A DNA stretch of 64,000 nucleotides from Lampris incognitus (Eukaryota; Chordata; Actinopteri; Lampriformes; Lampridae): the NCBI RefSeq assembly GCF_029633865.1, contig NC_079216.1, forward strand, positions 62,068,915 to 62,132,914. The letters are read 5' to 3'. Position numbers and translations under genes: made by a program. This document shows positions 51,771 to 64,000 of the stretch, piece by piece. A model generated the notes under the pieces. That model was given only the letters and a program-made list of their open reading frames with translations. It searched no databases and had not been told where the DNA came from. Position 1 is the first letter of the stretch, and every line of letters begins with the position of its first letter.

Positions 51771-52350
51771 TGTGTTGCTTTCTGTGGGGTGGTTGGATTT
51801 CAGTTGTGTTTAGTCAGAGATTTTTGTTTGGTTTGGGTACAAACTTGTGAAAGTTATTTCGTTTACATGTGGTTGAATTGTGGCATTGTTTGAATTGTTA
51901 GTTACATAGGTGAATCTGAGTATTGATAATAATAATGAGATTTATTCCAGTTCCGATTGTATGTGATTTCTGTGTGCTTGATGAGGACTTTTATTGCGAG
52001 GTTCTATTGGCGAGAGATGCGTGCATCCGGGGTCTCAGTCGGGGAGCTGCTGTGATTGGCTGGTTTGCGTTCTGGGGGTGACGTCGGGAAGGTTGGTGCA
52101 GCTTCGGAGTGGGGACTCTTTAGTATGACGGGACGAGGACGGACCGGTGAGTGATTGCGGGAGTGAGTGAGTTGTATTGTGTGTTAGCTTTGAGTTGAGG
52201 GTACTTGAATGATGTATGTTTGTATTTTGTGTGTTTTCTTTTTCAAGGTTCGTAACCTGTTGGTTAAAAATAAAGAAATTTTCGACCATTGAGTGACGTC
52301 CTGTTCATCCTCGCCTCAGCTGCAGGGCTTGTTTGAGAGTTAGCAGCACA
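51771..52350 (+). mobile_element. solo LTR inserted in the gypsy integrase region (fossil)
   Basis: A 580-bp insertion that begins TGTGTTGCTTTC and ends TAGCAGCACA (TG...CA), flanked by 5-bp duplications GGTAT (51766-51770 and 52351-52355). An AATAAA signal lies near 52269. No internal coding sequence is present, as expected for LTR-LTR recombination. The family was not identified. Confidence 0.8.
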
Positions 52351-54990
52351 GGTATGGCAACTGCATATTTGGTAAAGTGATCAGTTATAACCAAGATATC
52401 TTTTGTGTTATGACTGTTAGGCTCCAGTGATAAATAGTCCATGCATACCAGTTCCATGGGACGAGTTGTTTGGATATTCACAAGAGGTGTGGATTTTTCA
52501 GGTGGGGTTTTCCTCCTGACACAGTGTCCACATGACTTGATCCTTTTCTCTACATCTGCTGCCATCTTGGGCCAATAAAATCTTGAGCTAACTAAGTCAA
52601 GGGTTCTCTCCAAACCCAAATGCCCAATATCCTCATGGAGGCATGTGAGAATGGTGGACCTTAGAGACCACAAACTGGTAAGTGATGTCGTCCTCGGATC
52701 GACGAGTTCTATAGAGAAGACCATCTCTCAATTCCAACCGTTTACATTCTTTGAGCATCAACTTGAGCTGTGAAGAGTCAGGTCAGGGATTGGGGTGTGC
52801 TTCATTTCCTGTCTCCAACAGATTGACAACATGTCCAATGACTGGGTCAGACCTTTGATGATGTTGGAGTTCTGCCTCACTGTAGGTAGCTATGGTGGAA
52901 CAACCTGGTCCCTCGTCTCCATATGCGTCTGGCACTGCATCAGCATGAAAGGCAAGGGATTCTACCAAGGTGATAGAGGGCAGGTTGTTGTCGGCTTCAC
53001 CCAAGAGATGACGGTGATATAAGACCTTAACCGCGTCAGCTGGTAGGTCTTGTTGATCGGAAGAGACAGATGGTGAAGACAGACGGTGAGAAGCAGATTG
53101 TTTCATTTGCTCTCTTTCCTCGAGAGAATCATGGTCGTCATCAAGAGTGTCATGAGGCCGCCTTGATAGGCCATCAGCGTCTTGGTTGCTTGTTCCAGCA
53201 CGATGCTTGATGTTAAAGCCAAAGGTGGAGAGGGCTGCTAACCAGCGATAACTGGCAGCATCAAGTTTAGCTGACTTCAGAACGTATGTCAACGGATTGT
53301 TATCCATAACAACCGTGAATGTTTCCATAGAAATAGTCTTGAAATTTCTCCACAATGGCCCATTTCAAGGTTAGAAATTCCAGCTTGTGGGCCGGGTACC
53401 GCTTTTCACTGGAGGAAAGCCCTCTGCTTGCATAGACAATAACTCGCATCTCGCCATCTTGTTCTTGGTACAGGGAAGCCCCTAAACCAGTAGTGCTTGC
53501 GTCTGTGTGGAGAACATACAGTAGTTTGGAATTTGCGAATCCAAGCACTGGTGAGGAAGTGAGCTTTTCTATGATTGTCTCAAAAGCCTCTTGGCAAGCA
53601 GGTGTCCACCGGTTCGCAAAGGGTTCTTTCAGGTTGAAATACCCCCCAGGGCAAGGTGTTGCTTTTCCACCGTTCTGATGAGGTGGATAGCCTCTGGTAA
53701 GATCATTCAAGGGTTTGACTATTTTAGAAAAGTCTATGGCAAACCGGCGATAATATCCTGCAAAGCCTAAGAAGGACTTAAGCTCACTGACAGTTTGCTA
53801 AGAGCACTGATTTTCTCAAGGTCGGTCTCTACCCCTCTGCTGGAAACAATATGCCCCAAATAGTGCACTGAGCTCTGGAAGAAGTGACATTTTGCTGGGG
53901 AAAGTTTCAAGCCGTTCTCTCTCAATTGCCGTAGGACATGTAAAAGTCTGGTTTCGTGCTCCTCTAATGTACTTGAAAAGACTATGACATCATCCAAGAA
54001 AACCAGCACTTCCCTCAAATTAAGACTGCCCATACATTTTTCCCTTAACCGTTGGAAGGTACTAGGGGCATATGTGATGCCCTGAGGCATGCAACTGAAC
54101 TCGTAAAACCCCAGAGGACACACAAAAGCAGTCTTAGGCTTATCACACTCCTCCATCTCAAGCTGGTAATAACCAGACTTGAGATCCATTACGGAGAACC
54201 ATTTGGATCTGGCAAGAGCCGAAAAAGCCTCCTCCAGGTTGGGAAGTGCATATGTGTCTCGTATCGTCAGTGCATTTAACTTGCAATAGTCGATGCAAAG
54301 GCGGACTTCTCCATTCTTTTTTCGAACCACCACGATTGGTGAAGAGTAAGGGGACCCTGATTCACGAAGCACTCCTGCATCCAGAGAAGTTCGCAGATGC
54401 TTCCTCACAGCTTTATAATCATTTGGGTGAATTGGTCTGGACTTTTGCTTGAAGGGTGTTTCGTCTTTTAGGTTTATATGATGTTTCACTTTGGATGCAT
54501 GCCCAAAATCCAGATCATGCTGGGCAAAAACATCAGCATAAGCACGTAGACTCTGAGTAATCCTATTCTTCCACTCTTCTTGGAGAGGAGAATCACCAAA
54601 ATCAAATGTTAGATCTGACTTGGTATGTTCACTGACTGGCTGAGAAGTGATATTACAACACTTCACGGTGTCAACGTTTCTGTTGGAAGCAGGTAAGTTG
54701 TCCCAGATCTCTTTGGGAGTATGAAGCTCTGCAATGAAACAGTTTGAGGGGAGTGTTATGGCATGCTCAGTTTCATTTTTTACCCACACAGGCAACTTGT
54801 GAGGACGCTGCTTGGGCAAAGTGACAAGACAACACTCTACAAGGATTCCACCAGGCAAGGCAGATGTTGTTGGCTCTTTGACAATGGCGCACTCACTGGT
54901 GGCATTAGCCTTGACGTAACCCTCAAGAAGAACTCTACTTTGAGCAGGTATCACTTGCTGGACTTGACCTTTAAGAGTCATTATGCCCAC

Positions 54991-55397
54991 TGTAATGGAC
55001 AAATTTAGACTTTCACTTTTGTTGAACTTATGCTATTAGAGACCATCTGTTTGTCCTGCACTTGCACTCTTGTTGAACTTCTGTTCTTAGAAACCACTTT
55101 GGGCCACGACCGATATCCAAACGCAAACGAAGCACTGGTCTGGACTGACTTTCGATCTGAGGTGTAACCACAAGACATTCCATTTCCCTTTCTCCCTTTT
55201 CCTCTTTTCTGTATATAAATGTGACTGCAGGACTACCCCTCTTTGAGCTCCTCTGACAGACTGTATAGCACTCTGTTATGACGTTGCTCTTTCTTGCAAG
55301 AATTCAATTCAGATGGACAACTCTGCTTCATTTGTCTGTTATTTCAATTCTCACCAGAGACCTTGCAAAGACAAAATATTTTTTTGTTTCCACAACA
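54991..55397 (+). repeat. 5' LTR of the nested retrovirus fossil
   Basis: 407 bp starting TGTAATGGACAAATTTAG, with TATATAAATGTGACTG as a TATA-like promoter core near 55213 and an end in CACAACA. Confidence 0.88.
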
Positions 55398-55929
55398 ATT
55401 TGGTGTCAGAAGTGGGATCCCTTGAGTGATCATCTGGGATGAAGGCGGACAGTGGCTGGCCACCCTGGGAAGAGAATTCCAGCCTCAACTCGGCATTACA
55501 AGACATGAGGGCTGGCTGTCGGACGCCCCGGACCGTCACCACTGGGGTTCCACGAACTCAATTTACAATTGAATTAGATACTCGGTGAATGTTGAAATTT
55601 CACATAATTTCGCACCCAGGTTCATCATATTTGTATGATCGAGGCCATTTCTAAGTCCGGGACTTAGAAAAAGACAAATGCTTTCAGATCGGTTGTGCTG
55701 CAAATGAACCGACAAATGCTTTTAGATCGGTTGTGCTGTAAACGAACCAATCCCTTACAGAGACGTCTGTATTGTAAGAGAACTGTGCACAGATTCCTCA
55801 TCCGGGATGGGGCATAAAGAAACAAGGGAGGTCAGATCTCCTGATGGCCTGATCGTGGATATTGTGAGGAATAAGTAGGGCGAAAGAAGTGTGAGTTGTC
55901 TATCAACACAGGTAAAGAAATTTGAATTC

Positions 55930-56200
55930 CCAGAGGGGGGATCATTGAGTAAGAAAAAAACTCAATGAATTAGAAGTGAAGCTGGGAAGGAAAAAGAAAA
56001 AGAAAAAACTCAATGAATTAGAAGTGAAGCTGGGAAGAAAAAAGAAAAAATCTCAATGAATTAGAAGTGAAGCTGGAAAAAAAAGAAGAAAAAACTCAAT
56101 GAATTAGAAGTGAAGTTGGAAAAAAGAAAAGAAAAAAACAATGAATTAGAAGTGAAGCTGGAAAAAAAAGAAAGTGAATTGAGAAAGAAAAAGAAAGTGT
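55930..56200 (+). repeat. purine-rich tandem repeat in the retrovirus leader
   Basis: About five degenerate copies of a 42-50 bp unit containing CTCAATGAATTAGAAGTGAA followed by GCTGG and an AAGAAAAAG run. It is almost pure purine on the plus strand apart from the CTCAAT step. Confidence 0.8.
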
Positions 56201-59200
56201 CAGTGAAGGATTTAGAAGACAGAAACACACTTTGAATATGTGGAAAAAGGAAGCAGAGACACGAGAAAGGAAGAAGCTACAGAAAGAACTACCCGGGTCA
56301 AAAGAAAAAAAAGAATAGTAAAACACAGAATAGTAATGCACATGAAACCCAAACCCCATACTCGCACACCTCTTCTCTGTACCCACAGTTGACGGCGCTG
56401 AAGCTGGATCCTGACCTCGACACCTGAGGTCTTCAATACACACAGCGGCATAAGACAACCTGATGAACTGGGCCAGAATGCCGGTGTGTGGGAAACACAT
56501 CTCTGTAGCTGTTTCCTGAATGGACTGAAACCAGAGGTCGCTGATGCGGTCAAACAATATTGCGTCGGCTGGGGAGACGCTCGCCTAAGAGAGCTTCGCC
56601 GACACGCCGCACAAGACTATGATCTGCTCGCCCAAAAGAAGACCAAAGAAGACAGGAGTGAGAAGGAACTCCATATGGCCGCACTTACTATGTATCATGC
56701 TGTTGGCAACAGTTGGGGAGGTGGCAGAGGACAAGGAGGTAGGGGACGAGGCAACTTCAATAATAGGCGGGGTGGAGACCGTGGGCAGGGTTTCAGACGG
56801 AATCCTGAGCAAGACGATGTGTGTTACCGCTGTGGTCAGAAGGGACACTGGGCACGTGATTGCCCGGACAAAAGAAGGGGTGGTCAGCGGGCACCACATC
56901 AATCTGCCAACAACAACAAATCAGGTGGAGGGTGGAGAGGGAAGGCCTCCGGCAGATGAGCTGCGACTAACACCGTTGGAGAGAGGTATTGCATCACCAC
57001 ATACACATAGAATTTAACACACACTGCTGCAATTAAGACACCGCTCATAGCAATGAGGAAAGGTTTTCACCACATACACACATAGGATTTAACACACACT
57101 GCTGGCTGCAATGAAGACATGCTTGCCCACACCGCTCATAGCAATGAAGAAACGCTTGCCAATGCTGCTACTGATAAAGGCACACACAGCACTTATGTTA
57201 AGTACACATCGGGGGCATTTGAGAGACTGCTCGAATATACATTGATAGTGAGAGGACAGAACATTGTTTTTCTAGTCGATTCCAGGGCGACAAACTCCGT
57301 GATTAGGGCATCAGAATTCCCAAACAAACCAGAAATGAGTGGAAACCATGTTTACTCTATGGGCACATCAGGCCAAATGGTTAAAGAAAGCATCACCTTG
57401 CTGCTCAATTGCAAGGATGCTCCAAATTCCAAATTTATGCATGCCTTTTTGCTGTCAGATCTGTGCCCCATGAATCTCATGGGCAGGGACCTGATATGTA
57501 AAATGGGCATATGCCTAATTTCCATACCAGAGAGCATCAAAATTCATAAAGTGTCCGAATTGGGCCCTGACATTTCTCACTCGCTAGTGCATTACGGTCC
57601 GCAACCTTTGCTGTATGCCTACGAGTGGAAACTACAACAGCAAATCAAGTATGAAATGATGATCGAGGCGGAGCGACAAATCTCCCCTATTAGCACTGAC
57701 CTTATGACACTGGAGGATCTGCATTGCACCTCTTATGTGTCAGAAGGGCCAGATGAGCAATATGAGAGCACATGGTACCACCAGAAATATCACAGGCTTT
57801 CAATCACTACCATTTATTGGACACAACATAGATGTGCAGCGGCTGTTTCTCTCACAACAGAGCAGAATGATTTGTATAGGGTTAGAGGAGCTAGACCACA
57901 TATCTCGTTGGCCAAGCATGAACAAGACGAGTGGGTGGATCTGGGCCCTTTTGTGGCTGAGTGCTCTTGCATTAGTGACTGGGAGCCAACGTCTGATCCA
58001 TGCACCTTGTTCTCTCCAGCACATGGCTGCTACAAAAAGGGTTTCCAAATATCTGTACATGCCGAACAGTCTGTTCAGCTGGTGCCAGACCACGGGCCCC
58101 GAGGACACACTTACTTGTCGGACACGAAGGCCGCTAACATACCTGCCTTGCAGGAGGTTCCAAAATCTCTTTGGGCAGCTCACAAATATGATGTGGGCCT
58201 AATAAAAGGCTGTGAGCCTGTGGTGATCGCTCCAAAATCTACATTTAGGCCTTGTAAACAACAGTACCGACTGAAGCAGGAAGCCATAGATGGCATAACA
58301 CCGGTGTTTGAATCTCTTAAAGATGGAGGAGTAATTGTTCCCTGTGAGAATTCACCAGTACGTACTCCTTTATTTCCTGTAAAGAAAATCTGAGACAAAG
58401 GCCAACCAACCGAGTGGCGATTTGTACAAGACCTGCAGGCTGTGAACGAGGCGGTGCAACTGCGAGCACCTGACGTTCCAAACCCGTATACAATTTTGTC
58501 TCAAGTTCCGTCGGACGCCATCTATTTTTCGGTCGTCGACTTATCAAATGCATTTTTCAGCATCCCGGTCCATCCAGTCAGCCAGTTTTGGTTTGCATTC
58601 AATTTCAACGGCAAAAGCTACACATTCACATGATTGTGCCAAGGCTATTGTGAAAGTCCCACCATTTACAACGAGGCTCTTCGACGCAGTCTTGCACCAC
58701 TTTGCCTAACACCAGCGACGGCCTTGTTACAATACGTGGATGACCTCATGATTTGCAGCCCCTCCCGTAAGCAATGTGAATCAGACACGATTGTATTGCT
58801 GAAACACCTAGCACAGAAAGGACACAAGGTTGGTTTGTCCAAATTACAATTTGATCAAAAGTGTTGTATTTCTGGGTCATGTGATCACAGCAGAGGGAAA
58901 ATCTCTCTCCCCCAAATGTGTGGAAGCAATACAGAATTTGGCCAAACCCATCACAAAAAGGCAGCTAATGTCATTCCTAGGCATGTGTTCTTACTGCAGG
59001 AATTTTATTCCAAATTATGCAGTGTTGGAAGCTCCTTTGGGGGCAATGATTCATGGCAAGGGCCTCCAATCTCATGACAAGGTAGTGTGGACGCCAGAGG
59101 CTGGACGAGCCTTTGTGGAACTCAAACTGCCCCTACATTAGGACTACCTGTCACACAGGTGACACATCGACCTTGGTTGACAAAGAGAAGAGGAGAAACA

Positions 59201-59916
59201 CAGGAGAGTGCAACCAACGGGTTGATGCCACGTAGTGGTGTACAACGAACTCTGCTCCCTGTGCAACGAACACACACACACATCAGTTCAAGCGACTCAC
59301 CACCTCATCATGCACTACCTGCTTTTGTTTTTGTGGCCCTGCCTGCTGCTGCATGAGGGCTCCACCCAGCGAAAACATCACAGCAGGCTAGGTGGAAGAC
59401 GTCCATTTTAACTGTACATCACCTGATTCTACAAGTATTATAGCCATTGCCCTTGTGGTCCTCGCAACGTGTGGAAGCTGCGTCATCCCCTGCCTCAGAG
59501 GCCTGGCCATAAAAGCCATAGAACGCTCTGTTTCACACCTAATGGTCCAATATACTGTCTTACATACTCCCGAGCGTTCCCAAGACTCTCCCACTTCACC
59601 ACCTCTGGAGACTGATTCTGATTCCTCTGATTCCGATAATGATTTTTTTTTATAAATTAATGTTTTCTTACTTTTGCTTTGCCAGGAGTTTCTGGAATGT
59701 CTGTATTCCACAAAAAAAACAAAAACAAAATAGCCTGCCTCTCTTTTCCCAACAACGGTTGACAGTTTGTCTTGAATCTTTGTGAATTGACTTACTCGAT
59801 GGATACGTTGTGCCTTTCATCTTGTGGTGTTTTCTTTTTTTTCACGATGTCAATTTTTGTGGGGTCTTCTGTGGTATAATATTCTGTGTGATTAATATGT
59901 AATCAAAAGGGGGAAG

Positions 59917-60320
59917 TGAAATGGACAAATTTAGATTTTCACTTTTGTTGAACTTATGCTATTAGAGACCATCTGTTTGTCTCGCACTTGCACTCTTGTT
60001 GAACTTTTGTTATTAGAAACCACTTTGGGCCACAACCAATATCCAAACGCAAACGAAGCACTGGTCTGGACTGCCTTTCGATCTGAGGTGTAAGCACGAC
60101 ACATTCCCTTTCCCTTTCCCCCTTTTCCTCTTTTCTGTGTATAAACGTGACTGCAGCCTACCCCTCTTTGAGCTCCTCTGACAGACTGCATAGCACTCTG
60201 TTACGACATTGCTCCTTCTTGCAAGAATTAAATTCAGATGGACAACTCTGCTTCATTTGTCTGTTATTTCAATTCTCACCAGAGACCTTGCAAAGACAAA
60301 ATATTTTTGTTTCCACAAAA
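59917..60320 (+). repeat. 3' LTR of the nested retrovirus fossil
   Basis: 404 bp parallel to 54991-55397, preceded by the purine tract CAAAAGGGGGAAG. Confidence 0.88.
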
Positions 60321-62756
60321 CCACTCTCCCTGTTGAGCTCACTTTTTTCCTGAGCTTAAGTGTATGAAGAATCTGTCTATAGCCATAGACAGGAGACAAG
60401 TCGCTTGGCTTTTTGCCGTGACAGTGTTCATCGTACAAGACGTCAAGTGCATTTGTTCCAATCAGTACAGGTAGGTCACAGTGAGAGCACAAGTCTGGGA
60501 CTACTAATGCTAAAGTAGAAATTTCAGGCTCAGTCTCAACAAAATTCTTTGGAAATTTAAGGATAAGAGGTACATATCCAGGGTGTAAATGTTCCATACA
60601 TAGTATAGAACATTTTGGCCATTAGCACCTTCAACATCCAGGCCATCGATGGGTTGAATGGCATGCTCTGACAGATTTCTGTCGTAGAAAGAAGCAGATA
60701 CAGTGGTCACTTGAGACCCAGTGTCAAGGAGACAATTACAGTTAACTCTTGACACAGTGACATTAGCTATACATTTCTGTCCTACAAGGCCTTTAGGTAG
60801 TTTGGGTTGGCGTTCTGCCTTGTGAGAGTGAATGGATGCTTTAGGCTTAAGTTTCGCTTGGGGACACTCATGCTTAGTTTCAGTTCCCGACAGTCCCTCC
60901 TCAGGAACTGCACTGTTTAAATCATGCTCATTTTGTTCCTCCCAGGCCTGCTGTCTTTGTTTAAAGTCCTTACGCTTTGTCTCAACTAGTTCAGGATTTG
61001 CCTTATTACTGCAGGAAGGCACAATATTACCATCCTCGCTGCACTTAAAACAATATCCTGAGCGGGGCTTCTTTGCGAGTTTTGACCCACCTGGGCATAA
61101 GGGATTTTCCTCAGTAGAGGCCTTGGTTTTAGCCTTTAATTTCTTACTTGGCTTAGCAGGGGTCTGGCTTGAACCACCACTCAGGGTTGCTTTCAGAGAA
61201 GCCATTTGTGCTTGTAACTTCGCAAGTTGCTTTTCTATCTTACGTGCATTAATGGAAGATGCCCCATCTGTAGCAGTCGCTATGTCCATGTCATCAATGG
61301 CATACTCCTCCACTGTAAGAGAATTTGCCTGGGCTTTGGTTTTGGGAAGCCCCAAGTGCTGTTTCATTCGGGTGGACTTGGCAGCTTGCTGGCCGTCCTC
61401 GGTGTGTACCAGAAGTAGCAACTCAGAGAACGGGGGTGGGTCATTCTTCTTCTGCTCAAACTGGAGGCTGGTAATTAAGCTATTACTCCAGCGACCTCTA
61501 CAGAATTGTTTAAGCAGATGGCGCTCTGAGTCACTAGCTGCAATAACTCCACTTTTAACAACTTTACACAGGGCTGTCTGCAATCACTGTAAATAGCTAG
61601 AAGCCTTTTCACCAGAGTTCTGATTAGTGTTCAGGAATTCTGCAAAAAGCTCATCTCCGTCATCAACAATGTCACATGCTGAGTCCAGTAGGCTAAGATA
61701 GTCATGGGGGTTTCCTTTAGGCCCAAGATGCTTAACAATGTTGGCAGTGGGCAGAAGAAGGCTCTCAACCATTTTCCTGACAGTAAGTTTGCCAGACACA
61801 GTGGCATCTGTGAGAAGGAACTCAACATTATTGCGCCAGGTGTCATAATCAGACTCAGAATGTGGGCATGGGATTTTCCCTGAGAAAGGCCTAAGCTTGG
61901 CATGGCCGTGACAATAGGAAGACATGTCACTGTACTTAAAGACATGCTCAACCACTACTTTCTGGACCTCAGGAGTGGTGAGCTGGTCAGGTGGTAAGTA
62001 GAGGACTTGTTTCTTTGGTAAGGGTGATGCCTCTGCCTCCCAAGTGAATGGGAGTGAGCCATGGTCATGAGTCGAATCAGTGCCTATTTTTATAGGAGTT
62101 TGACTTTTGTCAGCTGTTGGCTCAGCTTCGGCTGTATTGCTAACGAGCTGCGGTTCCTGGCTAACTATTAATAGGTCTGGTTCAGTTTTGTCATGGTTTT
62201 TGGAAGACTTCTGAATTCTAGCCAGTTCATCTAGCAGAAGCTTCTCAAAGTCTGCTCCACTTAGTTTAGCAATACCCTGCAGTTCGGCTAAGTAAGAATG
62301 GGTTAAGCATGAACTTTTGTCAGCAGCATACAGCTCAGACAGAAGCTGAATGCGATGGACAACATTTGGTGTACGGCTGGGTCTTTCGCAGGGCAAGGTA
62401 TCCTGAAGAAACTGAATGGGTTCACCTGATGTGAATTCTACTATGGCTGTATCTTGAAACTGGGCTTCAGAACTGATTATTTTAATTATCCTTTCAATAG
62501 AACCAAACTCTCCAAAGTACTCCAAAACGTCATTGTCTACCTCATCACCAGTCAAGCCTCCAACTAGGGCAGAATTAGGCACTTTAACATTTTCAGATTG
62601 AATTACATCCATATTTTAGGCTTTCTTATTACCACAAAATAAACCTAGGTAGCCAGTATCCGTGTTCACAGATAGAATTCAACAAAAGTGTCAAACTGCT
62701 CAACTTTCACGTAACAAGGAGCTCAAAACCACTCCTGGCTGGCTCGCCAAGTTTCG

Positions 62757-63672
62757 TGTAGCGCCTCCAGTGCAAACTAGGGGTAGCAGTAAAGGTGCTA
62801 ACATTTAACTAGGTTCGATGAGGGGTTTGCCTTGACTAACTCATGAGAGGAGTTGATGTGGAGTTGAACAGCTGACAATTTCATTGCCTCACAACAGCAA
62901 AATATACACAATGCTGACTTTTACATAAAAGAATTGAAATAAAACAAAATACAGCTCTTTAAAGTAAATAAAATAAACCAAAGAAAACCTTATTCAAATC
63001 ACAACCCTCAATGAGTGTTAGCAGTCTGAGATGAAACAAAATTTCAGTTCCTTGTCCTTAAGTGTATGGGTTGGTCCAAGAGTTCAGTTCCTGATCCGTG
63101 AGTGTATTGAATATACTTCAACGATGACTATTTCTACCCTGGTAGAGGAAATAGGCTAGTGTGTATGGGTTCTTATCTGGTGTCTGGATGAACGATTCAG
63201 GCTTGTCAGACGTTTCCTGGGACAGATCCTACGGTAGGCCACCGCTTCTATGATCGTCCACAGTCTCACTGGGCTGGGCTCGCCATCACAATCTTCCAAA
63301 TTCTATCTGGTAGTTCAAAAAAAAAAACAATCTACACAAATAGTGCAGAATAGTAAGTATTCCATTCTATATCTGTTTCGAACATGAGATCTCATTAACT
63401 TCTTTTCGTTCAGTACATCTTACAATATGCTTCCAGTAACATGTATCATTACTTAATGCCTACACATATATAATTCGGTCACACAAAATCAGTGCAATCA
63501 CAGTGTAGCCTCAATACAAACCATTTAAGTGCGCTAACCACTTAAACCGAATGGCTTTAACATCAACAGGATAGGTGCCACGCATCTTTAATGCTACACA
63601 ATTCCCCAATGCTTCACTGACTAAGCTAGCGCTTGGCACTAGCTAACTATTGGCGTGAGCTATCTTCTAGAA
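62757..63672 (-). repeat. 5' LTR of the gypsy-type element (part in window)
   Basis: Matches 48784-49700 almost base for base with a few small indels. It is interrupted at 63673 by a hAT-type MITE; the rest of the LTR should lie beyond the window. Confidence 0.9.
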
Positions 63673-63947
63673 CAGTGGTTCTCAACCTTTTTGGGGTCCT
63701 GGAACCCCTGCGTATTTTTGATCTACCCTGAGGACCCCTCCATCTGATCTTGGGGGAGGGGGGTTGCAATTTGTAGAAACAGTAGAAACTGCATTTTAAA
63801 TTGCATTATAGCATTTATTCACTCTTTGGGGCAAAAATAAGAGCTTTCAGTTGTAACTTAGATATAGTTAACAAAAAAAGAATTCTTATGCAGTAACTTT
63901 CAGATATATGTAACAAAACAGAATATGTATTCAGTAACTTTCAGATA
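63673..63947 (+). mobile_element. hAT-type MITE, CAGTGGTTCTCAACC family (copy 5, interrupted)
   Basis: Begins CAGTGGTTCTCAACC after TTCTAGAA (the candidate 8-bp duplication) and follows copy 1 closely until 63947, where a different sequence starts. The right end is outside the window. Confidence 0.9.
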
Positions 63948-64000
63948 TACACTACCGTTCAAAAGTTTGGGATCACCCAAACAATTTCGTGTTTTCCATG
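63948..64000. mobile_element. start of another DNA element, possibly Tc1/mariner-like
   Basis: CACTACCGTTCAAAAGTTTG begins immediately after a TA in the MITE. This sequence is a widespread vertebrate repeat start, and TA targeting would suit Tc1/mariner, but only 53 bases are visible. Confidence 0.4.

Larger units (their letters stand above)
54991..60320 (+). mobile_element. class I (gamma/epsilon-like) endogenous retrovirus nested in the gypsy element (fossil)
   Basis: A 5.3-kb plus-strand provirus with LTRs 54991-55397 and 59917-60320 and 4-bp flanks CCAC on both sides. Parts seen: a primer-binding-like TTGGTGTCAGAAGTGGG after the first LTR, a purine-rich leader with tandem repeats (about 55930-56200), a gag end with one CCHC knuckle (about 56486-56959), protease-like and reverse-transcriptase sequence of gammaretrovirus type (about 57119-59141), and a short envelope-tail-like piece (about 59392-59655) before a polypurine tract. 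It is much shorter than a full provirus; integrase and most of env were not found. The LTRs differ by about 6 percent by eye. It is broken in several places. Confidence 0.85.
48784..63672 (-). mobile_element. Ty3/gypsy-type LTR retrotransposon (fossil, nested, runs past a MITE at the right)
   Basis: A minus-strand element. The 5' LTR starts at 62757 and runs past an inserted MITE out of the window; a primer-binding-like stretch lies at about 62730-62755. Next come gag (about 61584-62612), a zinc knuckle and aspartic protease part (about 60321-61583), reverse transcriptase (about 53767-54990), RNase H (about 52783-53710), integrase zinc-binding and core (about 51474-52724), an integrase tail (about 50390-51209), a polypurine tract (50251-50263) and the 3' LTR. 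Gag resembles PNMA-family Gag. The two LTR copies differ by about 2-3 percent by eye, so it is young. It is broken: at least two large insertions plus several smaller interruptions. Confidence 0.9.

Overview
The window looks like teleost fish genomic DNA. It holds spliced vertebrate genes with fish-like compact introns, plus typical fish repeats: tRNA-derived SINEs, L2/RTE/Rex-like LINE ends, many short hAT-type MITEs, CA and AT microsatellites, and a young Ty3/gypsy element. All gene calls come from translating exons by eye and checking splice sites and codon phase. No database was searched.

Layout. 1-2440: LINE and hAT debris. 2446-7786 (minus): tspan3 in seven exons, with a CpG-rich 5' end near 7.8-8.0 kb. 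8.85-11.51 kb: an array of about 28 copies of a 95-bp satellite. 11.5-16.3 kb: LINE, SINE and MITE fragments. 16.37-17.0 kb: a duplicated CCAAT-box block just upstream of a plus-strand gene (17140-23108) joining two CCCH fingers, an RWD-like segment and a CHY zinc finger. 25545-26372 (plus): a single-exon cholesterol 25-hydroxylase-like gene. 27376-31283 (minus): kti12 in nine exons, the last intron having AT-AC ends and U12 signals. 32.35-32.82 kb (minus): neuromedin B. 36308-43168 (minus): znf592 in eight coding exons with a CpG-rich upstream region to about 44.3 kb. 44.34-45.99 kb: a 32-bp minisatellite. 47.1-48.6 kb: four hammerhead-ribozyme-like motifs in a repeat family.

48784 to beyond the right end: one minus-strand Ty3/gypsy-type element whose gag has a PNMA-like look. 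It is interrupted by a 5.3-kb class I endogenous retrovirus on the plus strand, by a solo LTR in its integrase region, and by a hAT MITE in its 5' LTR. That MITE is itself interrupted at the window edge. All are treated as broken fossils.

The host genes do not form one pathway: a tetraspanin, an oxysterol enzyme, a tRNA-modification cofactor, a neuropeptide and zinc-finger regulators. NMB and ZNF592 are also neighbours on human 15q25, and TSPAN3 lies on 15q24, so the block probably keeps part of that synteny. The most notable observations are the U12-type AT-AC intron in kti12, the hammerhead cluster, the age paradox of the nested LTR elements, and a natural empty site for one MITE.
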